DNA of 5,484 nucleotides, from assembly GCA_007131465.1 (NCBI GenBank), contig SLQN01000437.1:1-5484 (forward strand), in the 5' to 3' direction. Under the pieces are notes generated by a model. It searched no databases and had not been told where the DNA came from. It saw only the letters and a list, made by a program, of their open reading frames with translations. The DNA comes from Paracoccaceae bacterium. GTDB lineage: Bacteria; Pseudomonadota; Alphaproteobacteria; Rhodobacterales; Rhodobacteraceae. This document shows positions 1 to 5,484 of this stretch, piece after piece (the first letter of the stretch is position 1; each line of letters starts with the position of its first letter). Made by a program: the position numbers and the translations under genes.

Positions 1-479
1 ATCTGTGCGCCCAGCGCGTAGCCCGCGCCATGCAGGGCTGCTGTGGCCAGCATGAAGCCTGCCAGATAGTCCAGCCCGCCCGGACCCTCAGCCCCATGCG
101 CATAGCCATGCGCCGCGCCGAACACGGCGGCGAAACTGGCGACCACAGCCAGCGGCAGACGCAGCGACAGCGCCATTACAGCCCCCAGCACGATGATCGA
201 GGCGATGATAACATGCTCGGCCAGCGCACTGTCCGCCCCGCCCACACCGATCAGGCCGAAAACCAGCATCCCGGCCAGAAAGCTCCCCGGCACGATCCAG
301 CGCGCCGCCCCACCCAACAGCGCCGCGACAACCCCGATGGCAAGCATCGCGATCAGATGGTCCGGGCCAAGGACCGGATGCGCAAGACCGGTGCCAAAGC
401 TGCCCGCACCCGCGTCATGTCCGGGATGGGCCAGCGCGGCGACCGGGGCCAGCATCAACAAGGGCAGAAGGTAACGCAT
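1..479 (-). CDS. ureJ: HupE/UreJ family membrane protein, probable nickel permease of the urease cluster (3' end missing)
   Basis: The 159 visible residues start with a signal-peptide-like stretch (about 1-17, ending ALA), followed by a His-containing mature start HPGHD (18-22). Next comes the family signature HPVLGPDHLIAM (34-45), hydrophobic segments at about 42-58, 62-80 and 90-104, then GAAHGYAHGAE (121-131) and GFMLATAALHGAGY (141-154). HupE/UreJ proteins are inner-membrane proteins thought to import Ni(II); the His/Asp residues of HPxxGxDH are the presumed metal ligands. Family members are about 190-200 residues long, so some 30-40 C-terminal residues lie beyond the left edge. Three in-frame ATGs occur in a row (ending at 485, 482 and 479). 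The AAAGGA at 487-492 sits 7 nt from the last one, which gives MRYLLPLL and is preferred. The gene begins within about 12 bp of the ureA stop, so it should be translated from the urease mRNA. Family assignment is strong; nickel rather than cobalt as substrate is inferred from context. Confidence 0.9.
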   Translation of the reverse strand, partial: MRYLLPLLMLAPVAALAHPGHDAGAGSFGTGLAHPVLGPDHLIAMLAIGVVAALLGGAARWIVPGSFLAGMLVFGLIGVGGADSALAEHVIIASIIVLGAVMALSLRLPLAVVASFAAVFGAAHGYAHGAEGPGGLDYLAGFMLATAALHGAGYALGAQ

Positions 480-486
480 CATCATA

Positions 487-492
487 TCCTTT
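487..492 (-). promoter_or_regulatory. Shine-Dalgarno that decides the ureJ start
   Basis: On the minus strand AAAGGA precedes three consecutive in-frame ATG codons. The spacing to them is about 1, 4 and 7 nt; only the third is near the usual 5-9 nt. The site overlaps the first base of the ureA stop codon (TGA at 492-494), which suggests coupled translation of ureA and ureJ. Confidence 0.6.
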
Positions 493-794
493 CAGCGGAT
501 GGGGTTGTGGACAGTGACAAGCTTCGTGCCGTCGGGAAACGTGGCCTCGACCTGAACCGAGTGGATCATCTCGGGGATGCCCGGCATGCATTGATCTGCG
601 GTGATCACATGCGCGCCCGCCTGCATCAGATCGGCCACGCTGCGCCCGTCGCGCGCGCCCTCGACCACGAAATCGGTGATCAGTGCAATCGCTTCGGGGT
701 GGTTCAGCTTCACGCCGCGCGCCAGCCGGTTGCGCGCAACCATCGCCGCCAGCGAGACGAGCATCTTGTCTTTTTCACGGGGGTTGAGATACAT
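492..794 (-). CDS. ureA: urease subunit gamma
   Basis: UreA is the small structural subunit of urease, the cytoplasmic nickel enzyme that hydrolyses urea to ammonia and carbamate; it assembles with UreB and UreC. The 100-residue product matches the usual family length exactly. Hallmarks in order are [10 protein letters not shown] (3-12), [10 protein letters not shown] (29-38), [17 protein letters not shown] (41-57), GAHVIT (60-65) and [15 protein letters not shown] (82-96). A GAGGAAA Shine-Dalgarno lies about 4-6 nt before the ATG. The gene starts 9 bp after the ureD stop and is followed at once by ureJ. Residue 69 is Cys (ADQCMPG), where I recall a hydrophobic residue being more usual; I infer no functional consequence. 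The identification is essentially certain. Confidence 0.98.
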   Translation of the reverse strand: MYLNPREKDKMLVSLAAMVARNRLARGVKLNHPEAIALITDFVVEGARDGRSVADLMQAGAHVITADQCMPGIPEMIHSVQVEATFPDGTKLVTVHNPIR

Positions 795-803
795 GGGCTT
801 TCC

Positions 804-1610
804 TCAGATTTGCCAGACACGCGGCAGGGGGGCACGGCGCAAGAGGGACAGAACGCGCGCCATCTGGCGGCGCAGCGGCCAGCCATCGCGCGCCATCATC
901 CGCACCACAAGCCGCCCCTCCATCGCCGAGGCCGCAGCGCGCACAGTGTCACAATCCAGGCAGGCCCGAACAGCGCCCAGCGCATCAGCCGCGTCCGGGG
1001 CGACGCTCACCACCGTCGCCACCGCGCGCGCACCGTCCAGCCCGGCAGGGCTATTGCCAAGGCGGCTCGCGTCCAGGCGCAGCACTTCCAGATGCACGGG
1101 CCGGGCCGCATTGCGGATCATCCGCGAGTCGTGAAAATCGAGGGTCGCGACCGTCTCGCCCATCGCGGCGCGGCCAAGGACGACTGTTTCGGCCATCAGG
1201 CAGGTCGCACCGGGGCCAAGCACAATTTCGCTGCGCCGCCGCGCCTTGGCCTGATCGAACAAGATCGTTTCCTGCGGCAACCAGTCCAGATGCGCGCCCG
1301 CGCCAAGCTCCATCCGCACGGCGATTTGCGCGTGGCCGGAGGTGCTGCGATAGACACGCTCGGCCGTCTGGGTCGTGGCCGTAAGGCGCACCTCGTCCCC
1401 CAGCGTCAGGCTGTAATCGAGCGTGTCGCCGCCTGTGAGCCCGCCCGAGGTGTTGAGGAACACCACATCGCTGGGGTCCAGCACGATGGCCTTGGCCGAC
1501 CCTTGCTGGCGCAGGTCTTTCAGCCGCACCCGCGCATCGCGCAGGATGAACCCGGCACTGGCAGACCCGGTGCTGCGCTGGTGAACCCTGATCGGTGAAT
1601 GTGCTGTCAT
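804..1610 (-). CDS. ureD: urease accessory protein UreD
   Basis: UreD (UreH in some species) binds apo-urease and, with UreF and UreG, delivers nickel to the UreC active site. At 268 residues the length is normal. Family motifs are FLNTSGGLTGGD (51-62), TTQTAERVYRS (79-89), WLPQETILFD (110-119) and the C-terminal LPRVWQI. The ATG at 1608-1610 is preceded by AGGAAGGGG with good spacing, and the product aligns from its first residues, so this start is preferred over anything upstream. UreD is the first gene of the visible operon, as in many alphaproteobacterial urease clusters of the form ureD-ureA-(ureJ)-ureB-ureC-ureEFG. Its upstream region is shared with the divergent xthA and has a strong inverted repeat at 1631-1659. 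Confidence 0.96.
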   Translation of the reverse strand: MTAHSPIRVHQRSTGSASAGFILRDARVRLKDLRQQGSAKAIVLDPSDVVFLNTSGGLTGGDTLDYSLTLGDEVRLTATTQTAERVYRSTSGHAQIAVRMELGAGAHLDWLPQETILFDQAKARRRSEIVLGPGATCLMAETVVLGRAAMGETVATLDFHDSRMIRNAARPVHLEVLRLDASRLGNSPAGLDGARAVATVVSVAPDAADALGAVRACLDCDTVRAAASAMEGRLVVRMMARDGWPLRRQMARVLSLLRRAPLPRVWQI

Positions 1611-1630
1611 GTGCCCCTTCCTGCCATCGT

Positions 1631-1659
1631 GATTGCGCCCTGCCCCGGGCAGCGCAATC
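1631..1659. promoter_or_regulatory. Interrupted inverted repeat upstream of ureD (leader hairpin or operator)
   Basis: On the plus strand the outer arms are GATTGCG (1631-1637) and CGCAATC (1653-1659), and the inner arms are CTGCCC (1640-1645) and GGGCAG (1647-1652). Only a 2-nt bulge (1638-1639) and a single central base are unpaired, giving 13 paired positions in 29 bp. It ends 21 nt before the ureD ATG and roughly 10 nt before its Shine-Dalgarno. No U-run follows it in the ureD direction, so it does not look like a simple intrinsic terminator. It may be a 5'-leader hairpin or a dimeric regulator site. The symmetry is seen directly; the function is inferred. Confidence 0.55.
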
Positions 1660-1708
1660 CGCGACGTTCACAGGCAAGGCGTTGCACGAACGGCCCCCTG
1701 CTAACCGC

Positions 1709-1739
1709 CTAATATTTTAGCGATTGGATCATATTTTGT
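1709..1739. promoter_or_regulatory. AT-rich patch in the ureD/xthA divergent region, probable promoter zone
   Basis: This stretch (TAATATTTTAGCG, then ATATTTTGTG) is clearly AT-richer than the GC-rich DNA around it and lies about midway between two divergent genes. On the minus strand TAAAAT (1714-1719) resembles a -10 hexamer for ureD, about 100 nt upstream of its start, but no good -35 lies at the right spacing. I also find no convincing hexamer pair for xthA. The patch is marked because promoters for both genes should lie in 1611-1838. Confidence 0.3.
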
Positions 1740-1838
1740 GCGCCCCAAGAAACCGCGTGATGCCTCTGCGCGCCGATCCAGCCTTGTCGGTTCCGCGCAG
1801 GAATGGCAGGGTCTTTCGGACAACAGCGGGGCCGATCC

Positions 1839-2648
1839 ATGAAGATTGCAAGTTTCAACATCAACGGGATCAAGGCGCGTGGTCCGGCGCTGGAACGCTG
1901 GCTGGATGCAGCACAGCCCGATCTGGCGGTGTTGCAGGAAATCAAGTCCACGGATGAAGCATTTCCCCGCGCCCTGATCGAGGAAAAAGGCTATAATCTG
2001 GAGACTCATGGCCAGAAGGGGTTCAACGGGGTCGCTATCGTGTCAAAACTGCCGCTTGAGGATGTGACGCGCGGCCTGCCCGGCGATGACAGCGACGAAC
2101 AGGCGCGCTGGATCGAGGCGACAGTGAGCACCGCAAAGGGCGCATTGCGCGTCGTTGGCCTTTATCTGCCCAATGGCAACCCGGTCGAGCTGGACAGTGC
2201 GGGCGACCCGGTCGCAGGGGGGAAATACGCCTACAAGCTGGCATGGATGGCGCGCATGGAAGATCGGTTGCGCGCGCTGCTGGCGCTGGAAATGCCGCTG
2301 GCCGTGATGGGGGATTACAACATCATTCCGCAGCCGGTGGATGCCGCGCGCCCCGATGCCTGGCGGGCGGATGCGCTGTTCCGGCTGCAATCGCGCAAGG
2401 CCTTTCGCCGCATGGTCAACCTTGGCCTGACCGAAGCCTTTCGCACCCGCACCCCCGCGCCCGGCCACTACACATTCTGGGATTATCAGGCGGGCGCATT
2501 CGACCGAAATGACGGCATCCGCATCGACCATATCCTGCTGAACGCCCATGCCGCCGATCTGCTGCGCGACTGCCAGATCGACGCCGAGGTGCGCGCAGGC
2601 GAAAAGCCCTCGGACCATGTGCCGATCTGGGCAGATCTGGCGCTGTAG
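1839..2648 (+). CDS. xthA: exodeoxyribonuclease III (AP endonuclease, Xth type)
   Basis: This enzyme of the exonuclease/endonuclease/phosphatase fold cleaves DNA 5' of abasic sites and degrades duplex DNA 3'-5', acting in base excision repair in the cytoplasm. The 269-residue product carries the full catalytic set: N7 in SFNINGIK, metal ligand E34 in LQEIKS, Y109 in GLYLPNG, D159 and N161 in MGDYNIIP, D230 in IRIDHILLN, and the D259-H260 pair in KPSDHVPIW. HGQKGFNGVAI (57-67) and YTFWDYQAGAF (211-221) are also typical. The ATG at 1839 is chosen because it gives the canonical MKIASFNINGIK start. An upstream in-frame ATG at 1803 would add 12 residues (MAGSFGQQRGRS) not expected in the family. 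The Shine-Dalgarno for 1839 is weak (AGCGGGG). The gene is divergent from ureD; the PilZ gene follows after 86 bp. Confidence 0.96.
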   Translation: MKIASFNINGIKARGPALERWLDAAQPDLAVLQEIKSTDEAFPRALIEEKGYNLETHGQKGFNGVAIVSKLPLEDVTRGLPGDDSDEQARWIEATVSTAKGALRVVGLYLPNGNPVELDSAGDPVAGGKYAYKLAWMARMEDRLRALLALEMPLAVMGDYNIIPQPVDAARPDAWRADALFRLQSRKAFRRMVNLGLTEAFRTRTPAPGHYTFWDYQAGAFDRNDGIRIDHILLNAHAADLLRDCQIDAEVRAGEKPSDHVPIWADLAL

Positions 2649-2734
2649 CGCGGCCACCTTAGGCTGGTCGGCGTGTTAGGGTTTTCGAAAGGGGATGATG
2701 CTACTGTGCAGAAGATCACAGAAGGACAGGCATC

Positions 2735-3103
2735 ATGCGTCGGTCAGACCGGGCCGCGTCGGACATCAAGGCCCGCATCATCCGGGGCGGGCAGCAGGAC
2801 ACGGCATGTATCGAAGATATCGCGCATGGTGGCCTGAAGCTTGCGGGTATCCGCACATTGGGCGTGGGCGAGATCATTGTGGTGCAGGTGGATGAAGCCA
2901 GCGTGAGTGTCGAAGTCATCTGGACCCAAACCCTGCAAAGCGGCGTGCGCTTCCTTCCCGACACTTGTCCCGACGCGGTTGCGCATTTCAGGGCGGCCTG
3001 CGCGCGGCAGCGCAATCAGCTTCAAGGGAATGCGGCGGGCTTGCGTGCGGGACGCGGACACAAGCCCCTTGCGCGAAGGCCGAAATATGGTCGGTCCGTG
3101 TAG
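2735..3103 (+). CDS. PilZ-domain protein, small, with basic C-terminal tail
   Basis: The 122-residue product looks like a single PilZ domain (about 2-75). It has the N-terminal RxxxR (R2 and R6 in RRSDR), the central motif D28-I-A-H-G-G33 where the consensus is (D/N)xSxxG, then GEIIVVQV (45-52), VEVIWT (59-64) and the closing GVRF (70-73). PilZ domains bind cyclic di-GMP and affect motility, biofilm or polysaccharide output. Here the motif Ser is Ala (A30), so binding is plausible but not assured. Residues 75-122 form a poorly conserved-looking tail rich in Arg, Lys and Gly, with no domain I recognise. GAAGGA (2721-2726) lies 8 nt before the ATG and supports the start. No signal peptide or membrane segment is visible. 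No partner gene such as a GGDEF/EAL enzyme or flagellar gene lies nearby, so its pathway is unknown. Confidence 0.75.
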   Translation: MRRSDRAASDIKARIIRGGQQDTACIEDIAHGGLKLAGIRTLGVGEIIVVQVDEASVSVEVIWTQTLQSGVRFLPDTCPDAVAHFRAACARQRNQLQGNAAGLRAGRGHKPLARRPKYGRSV

Positions 3104-3219
3104 TCATCGGTGCACATCGACGGCAATCGGTCGCAGCGCCGCCCCAAAGCCGGAGCCGGGGCCGTCTGCGAAGCGAAGCCCAGGAGCAACGCCAGGGCCG
3201 CGCATGTGAGCAGTGGCAA
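3022..3219 (-). CDS. Doubtful small ORF with hydrophobic N-terminus, possibly secreted and Cys-containing
   Basis: This 65-codon frame starts at TTG, 12 bp after the lysR stop on the same strand. It begins LPLLTCAALALLLGFASQ, resembling a signal-peptide core but lacking the usual positive N-terminal residues. A cleavage site could fall around APAPA-LG (22-26). The remainder is polar to basic with Cys at 29, 36 and 54 and the stretch CTDDYTDRPYFGLR (36-49). Against it: no Shine-Dalgarno is visible, no ATG is in frame near the start, the last 82 bp run antisense to the PilZ gene, and I recognise no homologue. It is listed because it is the only frame in 3104-3231 with protein-like character. 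It could easily be spurious. Confidence 0.2.
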   Translation of the reverse strand: MPLLTCAALALLLGFASQTAPAPALGRRCDRLPSMCTDDYTDRPYFGLRARGLCPRPARKPAAFP

Positions 3220-3231
3220 AGCGCTGCAAGA

Positions 3232-4140
3232 TCATGCATCCCCGCCCTGATCGACCAGACGCTCCAGATGCACCAGTTCCTTGCGGATGCCCCGGTGCAG
3301 GGCCTCGGCAAAGCGGTTCAACCGGCGGACGCGCTGGTCATCCAGATGCCGGATCAGGTAGAAGCTGCGGTGCAGGCTGAACCTGCCCGGTAATATGCGG
3401 CGCAGACCGGGCGCCGATGGCAGGGCGAAATCATGCACGACCCCCAGCCCAGCCCCATGCCGCAGCAGGTTGAACTGCACGGCAACCGAATTTGACGCGA
3501 AGGCCACACGCTCCAGCCCAAGCTCGGCCAGATAGTCCAGTTCGCTGTCAAAGATCATATCCGGGATATAGCCGATGATCCGATGCGCGCGCAGGTCTTC
3601 CAGCCGCGTAATCGGCGGATGCTGCGCCAGATAATCCTGTGATGCCGCCAGATGCAGGCGGTAATTCGTGATCTTCTGCACGCTCAGCCGCCCGGCCTGC
3701 GGGGCCGAGACGCCGATTGCCATATCGGCCTCGCGCCGCGACAGGTTGAACACCCGCGGAAGCGCGATGATCTGCACATCCAGACCGGGGTTTTCCGCAC
3801 ATATCCGCGCCACCACCTGCGGCAACAGGTAATTTGCACAACCATCGGGCGCGCCGATCCGGACCTGCCCCGTCAGCCCGTCAGAATCATCCCCTGCGGC
3901 CTTGGTCGCGGCCAGTATCGCCGCCTCGGCGGCCTGCGCATGCGGCAACAGCCGCGCGCCTTCATCCGTCAGCGCGTAGCCCTGATGCGAGCGTGTGAAC
4001 AGCCGCCGCCCCAGCCCTTCCTCCAGCCGCGCGACCCGCCGCCCGACGGTCGCCGGATCCACCCGCAGCACTGCGCCCGCGCGCCCAAGGCTTTCAGCCC
4101 GCGCCAGCGCCAGAAAGATGCGCATGTCGTCCCAATCCAT
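3232..4140 (-). CDS. LysR-type transcriptional regulator, divergent from mmsA
   Basis: LysR-family regulators pair an N-terminal winged helix-turn-helix with a C-terminal effector-binding domain and usually control a divergent gene. From the ATG at 4138-4140 the product is 302 residues. The HTH spans about 3-61, with MRIFLALARAESLGRAGAVL (6-25), ATVGRRVARLEEGLGRRLFTR (30-50) and GYALTDEGARLL. A linker helix leads to the effector domain, which begins near TGQVRIGAPDG and ends around residue 290. An upstream ATG at 4171-4173 would add 11 residues (MQNCKHAAGTF) but would put the intergenic palindrome inside the gene. The MDWDDMRIF start fits the family and has GGGGAC a suitable distance upstream. 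Its position 115 bp from mmsA makes control of that gene, and autoregulation, likely. The inducer is unknown; a valine-pathway intermediate is a guess from context. Confidence 0.93.
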   Translation of the reverse strand: MDWDDMRIFLALARAESLGRAGAVLRVDPATVGRRVARLEEGLGRRLFTRSHQGYALTDEGARLLPHAQAAEAAILAATKAAGDDSDGLTGQVRIGAPDGCANYLLPQVVARICAENPGLDVQIIALPRVFNLSRREADMAIGVSAPQAGRLSVQKITNYRLHLAASQDYLAQHPPITRLEDLRAHRIIGYIPDMIFDSELDYLAELGLERVAFASNSVAVQFNLLRHGAGLGVVHDFALPSAPGLRRILPGRFSLHRSFYLIRHLDDQRVRRLNRFAEALHRGIRKELVHLERLVDQGGDA

Positions 4141-4158
4141 GAATGTCCCCGCCGCATG

Positions 4159-4174
4159 CTTGCAATTTTGCAAG
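4159..4174. promoter_or_regulatory. Palindromic candidate LysR operator
   Basis: CTTGCAATTTTGCAAG is a perfect 7-bp inverted repeat (CTTGCAA and TTGCAAG) around a TT centre. It contains T-N11-A spacing (T4160 to A4172), the loose consensus for LysR-type binding sites. It lies 19-34 nt upstream of the lysR ATG and about 82 nt upstream of mmsA, suiting a recognition site that also allows autorepression. The symmetry is seen directly; the assignment to this regulator is inferred from position. Confidence 0.6.
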
Positions 4175-4177
4175 GCT

Positions 4178-4188
4178 TGTTTGAAACA
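4178..4188. repeat. Short inverted repeat TGTTT-G-AAACA in the lysR-mmsA gap
   Basis: TGTTTGAAACA is a perfect 5-bp inverted repeat around one base, 3 bp past the main palindrome. It may be part of the regulator's extended contact region or chance symmetry in an AT-richer gap. Confidence 0.35.
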
Positions 4189-4195
4189 TTACCCG

Positions 4196-4224
4196 TTCCC
4201 AAGGCGAAATTGCAAACCTATCCT
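4196..4224 (+). promoter_or_regulatory. Candidate mmsA promoter overlapping a third TTGCAA half-site
   Basis: TTCCCA (4196-4201) and TATCCT (4219-4224) are separated by 17 bp, and each matches the sigma-70 consensus at four of six positions. Transcription would begin near 4230, leaving a leader of about 25 nt. A third TTGCAA (4210-4215) lies inside the spacer, its centre 42 bp from the nearer half-site of the palindrome, about four helical turns. That layout matches the recognition/activation-site pair of LysR-type promoters. The promoter call is tentative. Confidence 0.4.
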
Positions 4225-4245
4225 GTAGCGCAGGACGGCCCATAT

Positions 4246-4250
4246 GGAGG
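4246..4250 (+). promoter_or_regulatory. Shine-Dalgarno deciding the mmsA start
   Basis: GGAGG sits 5 nt before the ATG at 4256. Another in-frame ATG at 4244 overlaps the Shine-Dalgarno itself and has no good upstream site, so 4256 (MEDLSHWIDGK) is chosen. Confidence 0.75.
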
Positions 4251-4255
4251 ATGAC

Positions 4256-5484
4256 ATGGAAGACCTGTCGCACTGGATCGATGGCAAGCGCGTGGCCGGG
4301 ACATCGGGCCGCTTTGCCGATGTGTTCAATCCCGCAACGGGCGAGGTGCAGGCCCGCGTGCCGCTGGCGTCAAAAGCGGAAATGGATGACGCCGTGGCCC
4401 GCGCCGCGCGCGCGCAGGTGGCCTGGGGGGCAACCAACCCGCAGAAACGGGCGCGTGTGATGATGGCAGCCGTCGGGCTGATCAACCGCGACATGGACAA
4501 GCTGGCCGAGAAACTGTCCTCGGAACATGGCAAGACCTTTGTCGATGCAAAGGGCGATGTTCAGCGCGGGCTCGAAGTGATCGAATTCTGCATCGGCGCG
4601 CCGCATCTGCTGAAAGGCGAGTTCACCGACAGTGCAGGCCCCGGCATCGACATGTATTCGCTGCGCCAGCCGCTGGGTGTCGTGGCGGGCATCACGCCGT
4701 TCAACTTCCCGGCCATGATCCCGCTGTGGAAAATGGGCCCCGCACTGGCCAGCGGCAATGCGATGATCCTGAAACCGTCCGAGCGTGACCCCTCGGTTCC
4801 GCTGATGCTGGCGGAAATCTTTCAGGAAGCGGGCCTGCCCGATGGCCTCTTGCAGGTCGTCAATGGCGACAAGGACGCCGTCGACGCGATCCTTGACAGC
4901 CCGGTCATTCAGGCCGTGGGCTTCGTCGGCTCCACCCCGATTGCGCAATATATCTACACGCGCGCGGCGGAAACCGGCAAGCGCGCGCAATGCTTCGGCG
5001 GCGCGAAGAACCACATGATCATCATGCCGGATGCGGACATGGATCAGGCGGCGGATGCGCTGATCGGGGCGGGCTATGGGGCTGCGGGCGAGCGTTGCAT
5101 GGCGATCTCTGTCGCCGTGCCGGTGGGCGACGGAACAGCCGACGCGCTGCGCGAACGGCTTGTGCCAAAAATCGAGGCACTGAAGGTCGGTCCCTGGACC
5201 GCGGGCGATGATGTGGATTACGGCCCTGTCGTGACCGCAGCCGCGAAGGAAAACATCCTGCGGCTTGTGCAGACCGGTATCGATCAGGGCGCGGAACTGG
5301 TGGTTGATGGGCGCGGTTTCAGCCTGCAGGGCTATGAAGGCGGGTTCTTCGTCGGCCCGCATTTCTTCGACCATGTGACCACCGACATGGACATCTACCG
5401 GCAGGAGATTTTCGGCCCGGTCCTGTCGATGGTGCGCGCCAAGACCTATGAAGAGGCCATCGGCATGGCGATGGATCATGAATA
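4256..5484 (+). CDS. mmsA: CoA-acylating methylmalonate-semialdehyde dehydrogenase (3' end missing)
   Basis: MmsA oxidises methylmalonate semialdehyde (and malonate semialdehyde) with NAD+ and CoA to propionyl-CoA (or acetyl-CoA) and CO2, in valine and related catabolism in the cytoplasm. The 409 visible codons are open and about 90 residues short of the usual length near 500. Aldehyde dehydrogenase features are ITPFNFP (146-152, oxyanion-hole N150), LKPSE (172-176, cofactor binding), GFVGST (222-227), and GYGAAGERCMA (273-283) with catalytic Cys281. EIFGPV appears near the right edge. CFGGAKNHMIIMPDAD (246-261) lacks the Glu general base of ordinary hydrolytic aldehyde dehydrogenases, as expected for the CoA-acylating subfamily. 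R104 and R280 align with the arginines reported to bind the substrate carboxylate. The gene is divergent from a LysR regulator; other valine-degradation genes such as mmsB or acyl-CoA dehydrogenase would be plausible downstream. Confidence 0.95.
   Translation, partial: MEDLSHWIDGKRVAGTSGRFADVFNPATGEVQARVPLASKAEMDDAVARAARAQVAWGATNPQKRARVMMAAVGLINRDMDKLAEKLSSEHGKTFVDAKGDVQRGLEVIEFCIGAPHLLKGEFTDSAGPGIDMYSLRQPLGVVAGITPFNFPAMIPLWKMGPALASGNAMILKPSERDPSVPLMLAEIFQEAGLPDGLLQVVNGDKDAVDAILDSPVIQAVGFVGSTPIAQYIYTRAAETGKRAQCFGGAKNHMIIMPDADMDQAADALIGAGYGAAGERCMAISVAVPVGDGTADALRERLVPKIEALKVGPWTAGDDVDYGPVVTAAAKENILRLVQTGIDQGAELVVDGRGFSLQGYEGGFFVGPHFFDHVTTDMDIYRQEIFGPVLSMVRAKTYEEAIGMAMDHE

Noticed and set aside
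30..1598. A 522-codon plus-strand open frame across the urease genes
   Set aside because: It is exactly antisense to ureJ, ureA and ureD, which have clear family motifs. Its product is low-complexity, rich in Arg, His and Gln, as expected from the reverse complement of GC-rich coding DNA.
1803..1838. A 12-residue N-terminal extension of XthA from an upstream ATG
   Set aside because: The Shine-Dalgarno-like AGGA abuts that ATG with almost no spacing, and the extension precedes the canonical first residue of the family.
1772..1839. Nine-base direct repeat GCCGATCCA at 1772-1780 and 1831-1839
   Set aside because: Two copies of a 9-mer containing the common GATC context are weak evidence, and the second overlaps the xthA start codon.
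2652..2685. A possible rho-independent terminator after xthA (GCCACC and GGTCGGC arms, then GTTTT)
   Set aside because: The stem is only six pairs with a bulge and the T-run is four bases and distant, so it is too weak to call.
3119..3166. GACGGC/GCCGTC and GCCCC/GGGGC arms between the convergent PilZ and lysR genes
   Set aside because: The arms are short, far apart and partly overlapping in GC-rich DNA with no T-run, so I do not call a bidirectional terminator.
4141..4173. An 11-residue N-terminal extension of the LysR regulator
   Set aside because: It would overlap the palindromic operator candidate, and MDWDDMRIF is the natural start of the HTH domain.
3652..4254. A 200-codon plus-strand open frame over lysR and the intergenic gap
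   Set aside because: It is antisense to a well-supported LysR gene and has an Arg/Pro/Gln-rich composition typical of shadow frames.
4370..5479. A 369-codon minus-strand open frame
   Set aside because: It lies wholly antisense to mmsA, has a His/Arg/Asp-rich product with no recognisable motif, and reflects the high-GC codon bias of mmsA.

Overview
This window reads as ordinary, high-GC chromosomal DNA from an alphaproteobacterium. The family is most likely Rhodobacteraceae/Paracoccaceae (Rhodobacter, Paracoccus or Roseobacter relatives). That placement is inferred from strong G/C at third codon positions, a urease start of the form ureD-ureA-ureJ, and an mmsA gene divergent from a LysR regulator. 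No 16S rRNA or other marker is present, so it stays an inference. I see no mobile element, CRISPR array, tRNA or rRNA.

Layout: (1) Positions 1-1610, minus strand, are the promoter-proximal end of a urease operon: ureD (nickel-insertion chaperone), ureA (urease gamma subunit), then a HupE/UreJ-type membrane protein cut by the left edge. Gaps are only about 9-12 bp, which indicates one transcript; ureB, ureC and ureEFG would be expected further left, outside the window. (2) Positions 1611-1838 are the divergent control region between ureD and xthA, with a strong inverted repeat just upstream of the ureD ribosome binding site. (3) xthA (exodeoxyribonuclease III) and a small PilZ-domain gene follow on the plus strand. 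(4) Positions 3104-3231 lie between the convergent PilZ and lysR genes and hold no confident gene, only a doubtful TTG-started ORF with a hydrophobic N-terminus. (5) A minus-strand lysR-type regulator is divergent from mmsA (CoA-acylating methylmalonate-semialdehyde dehydrogenase), which runs off the right edge. The 115-bp gap between them has a 16-bp palindrome with TTGCAA half-sites and a third half-site 42 bp away, a good candidate operator.

Functionally there are three separate units: urea hydrolysis with probable nickel supply, DNA repair plus a possible c-di-GMP-responsive protein, and valine/propionyl-type catabolism under a local regulator. I found no convincing undescribed system. 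The points most worth a second look are the two intergenic symmetric elements, the non-canonical PilZ protein with its basic tail, and the small ORF.
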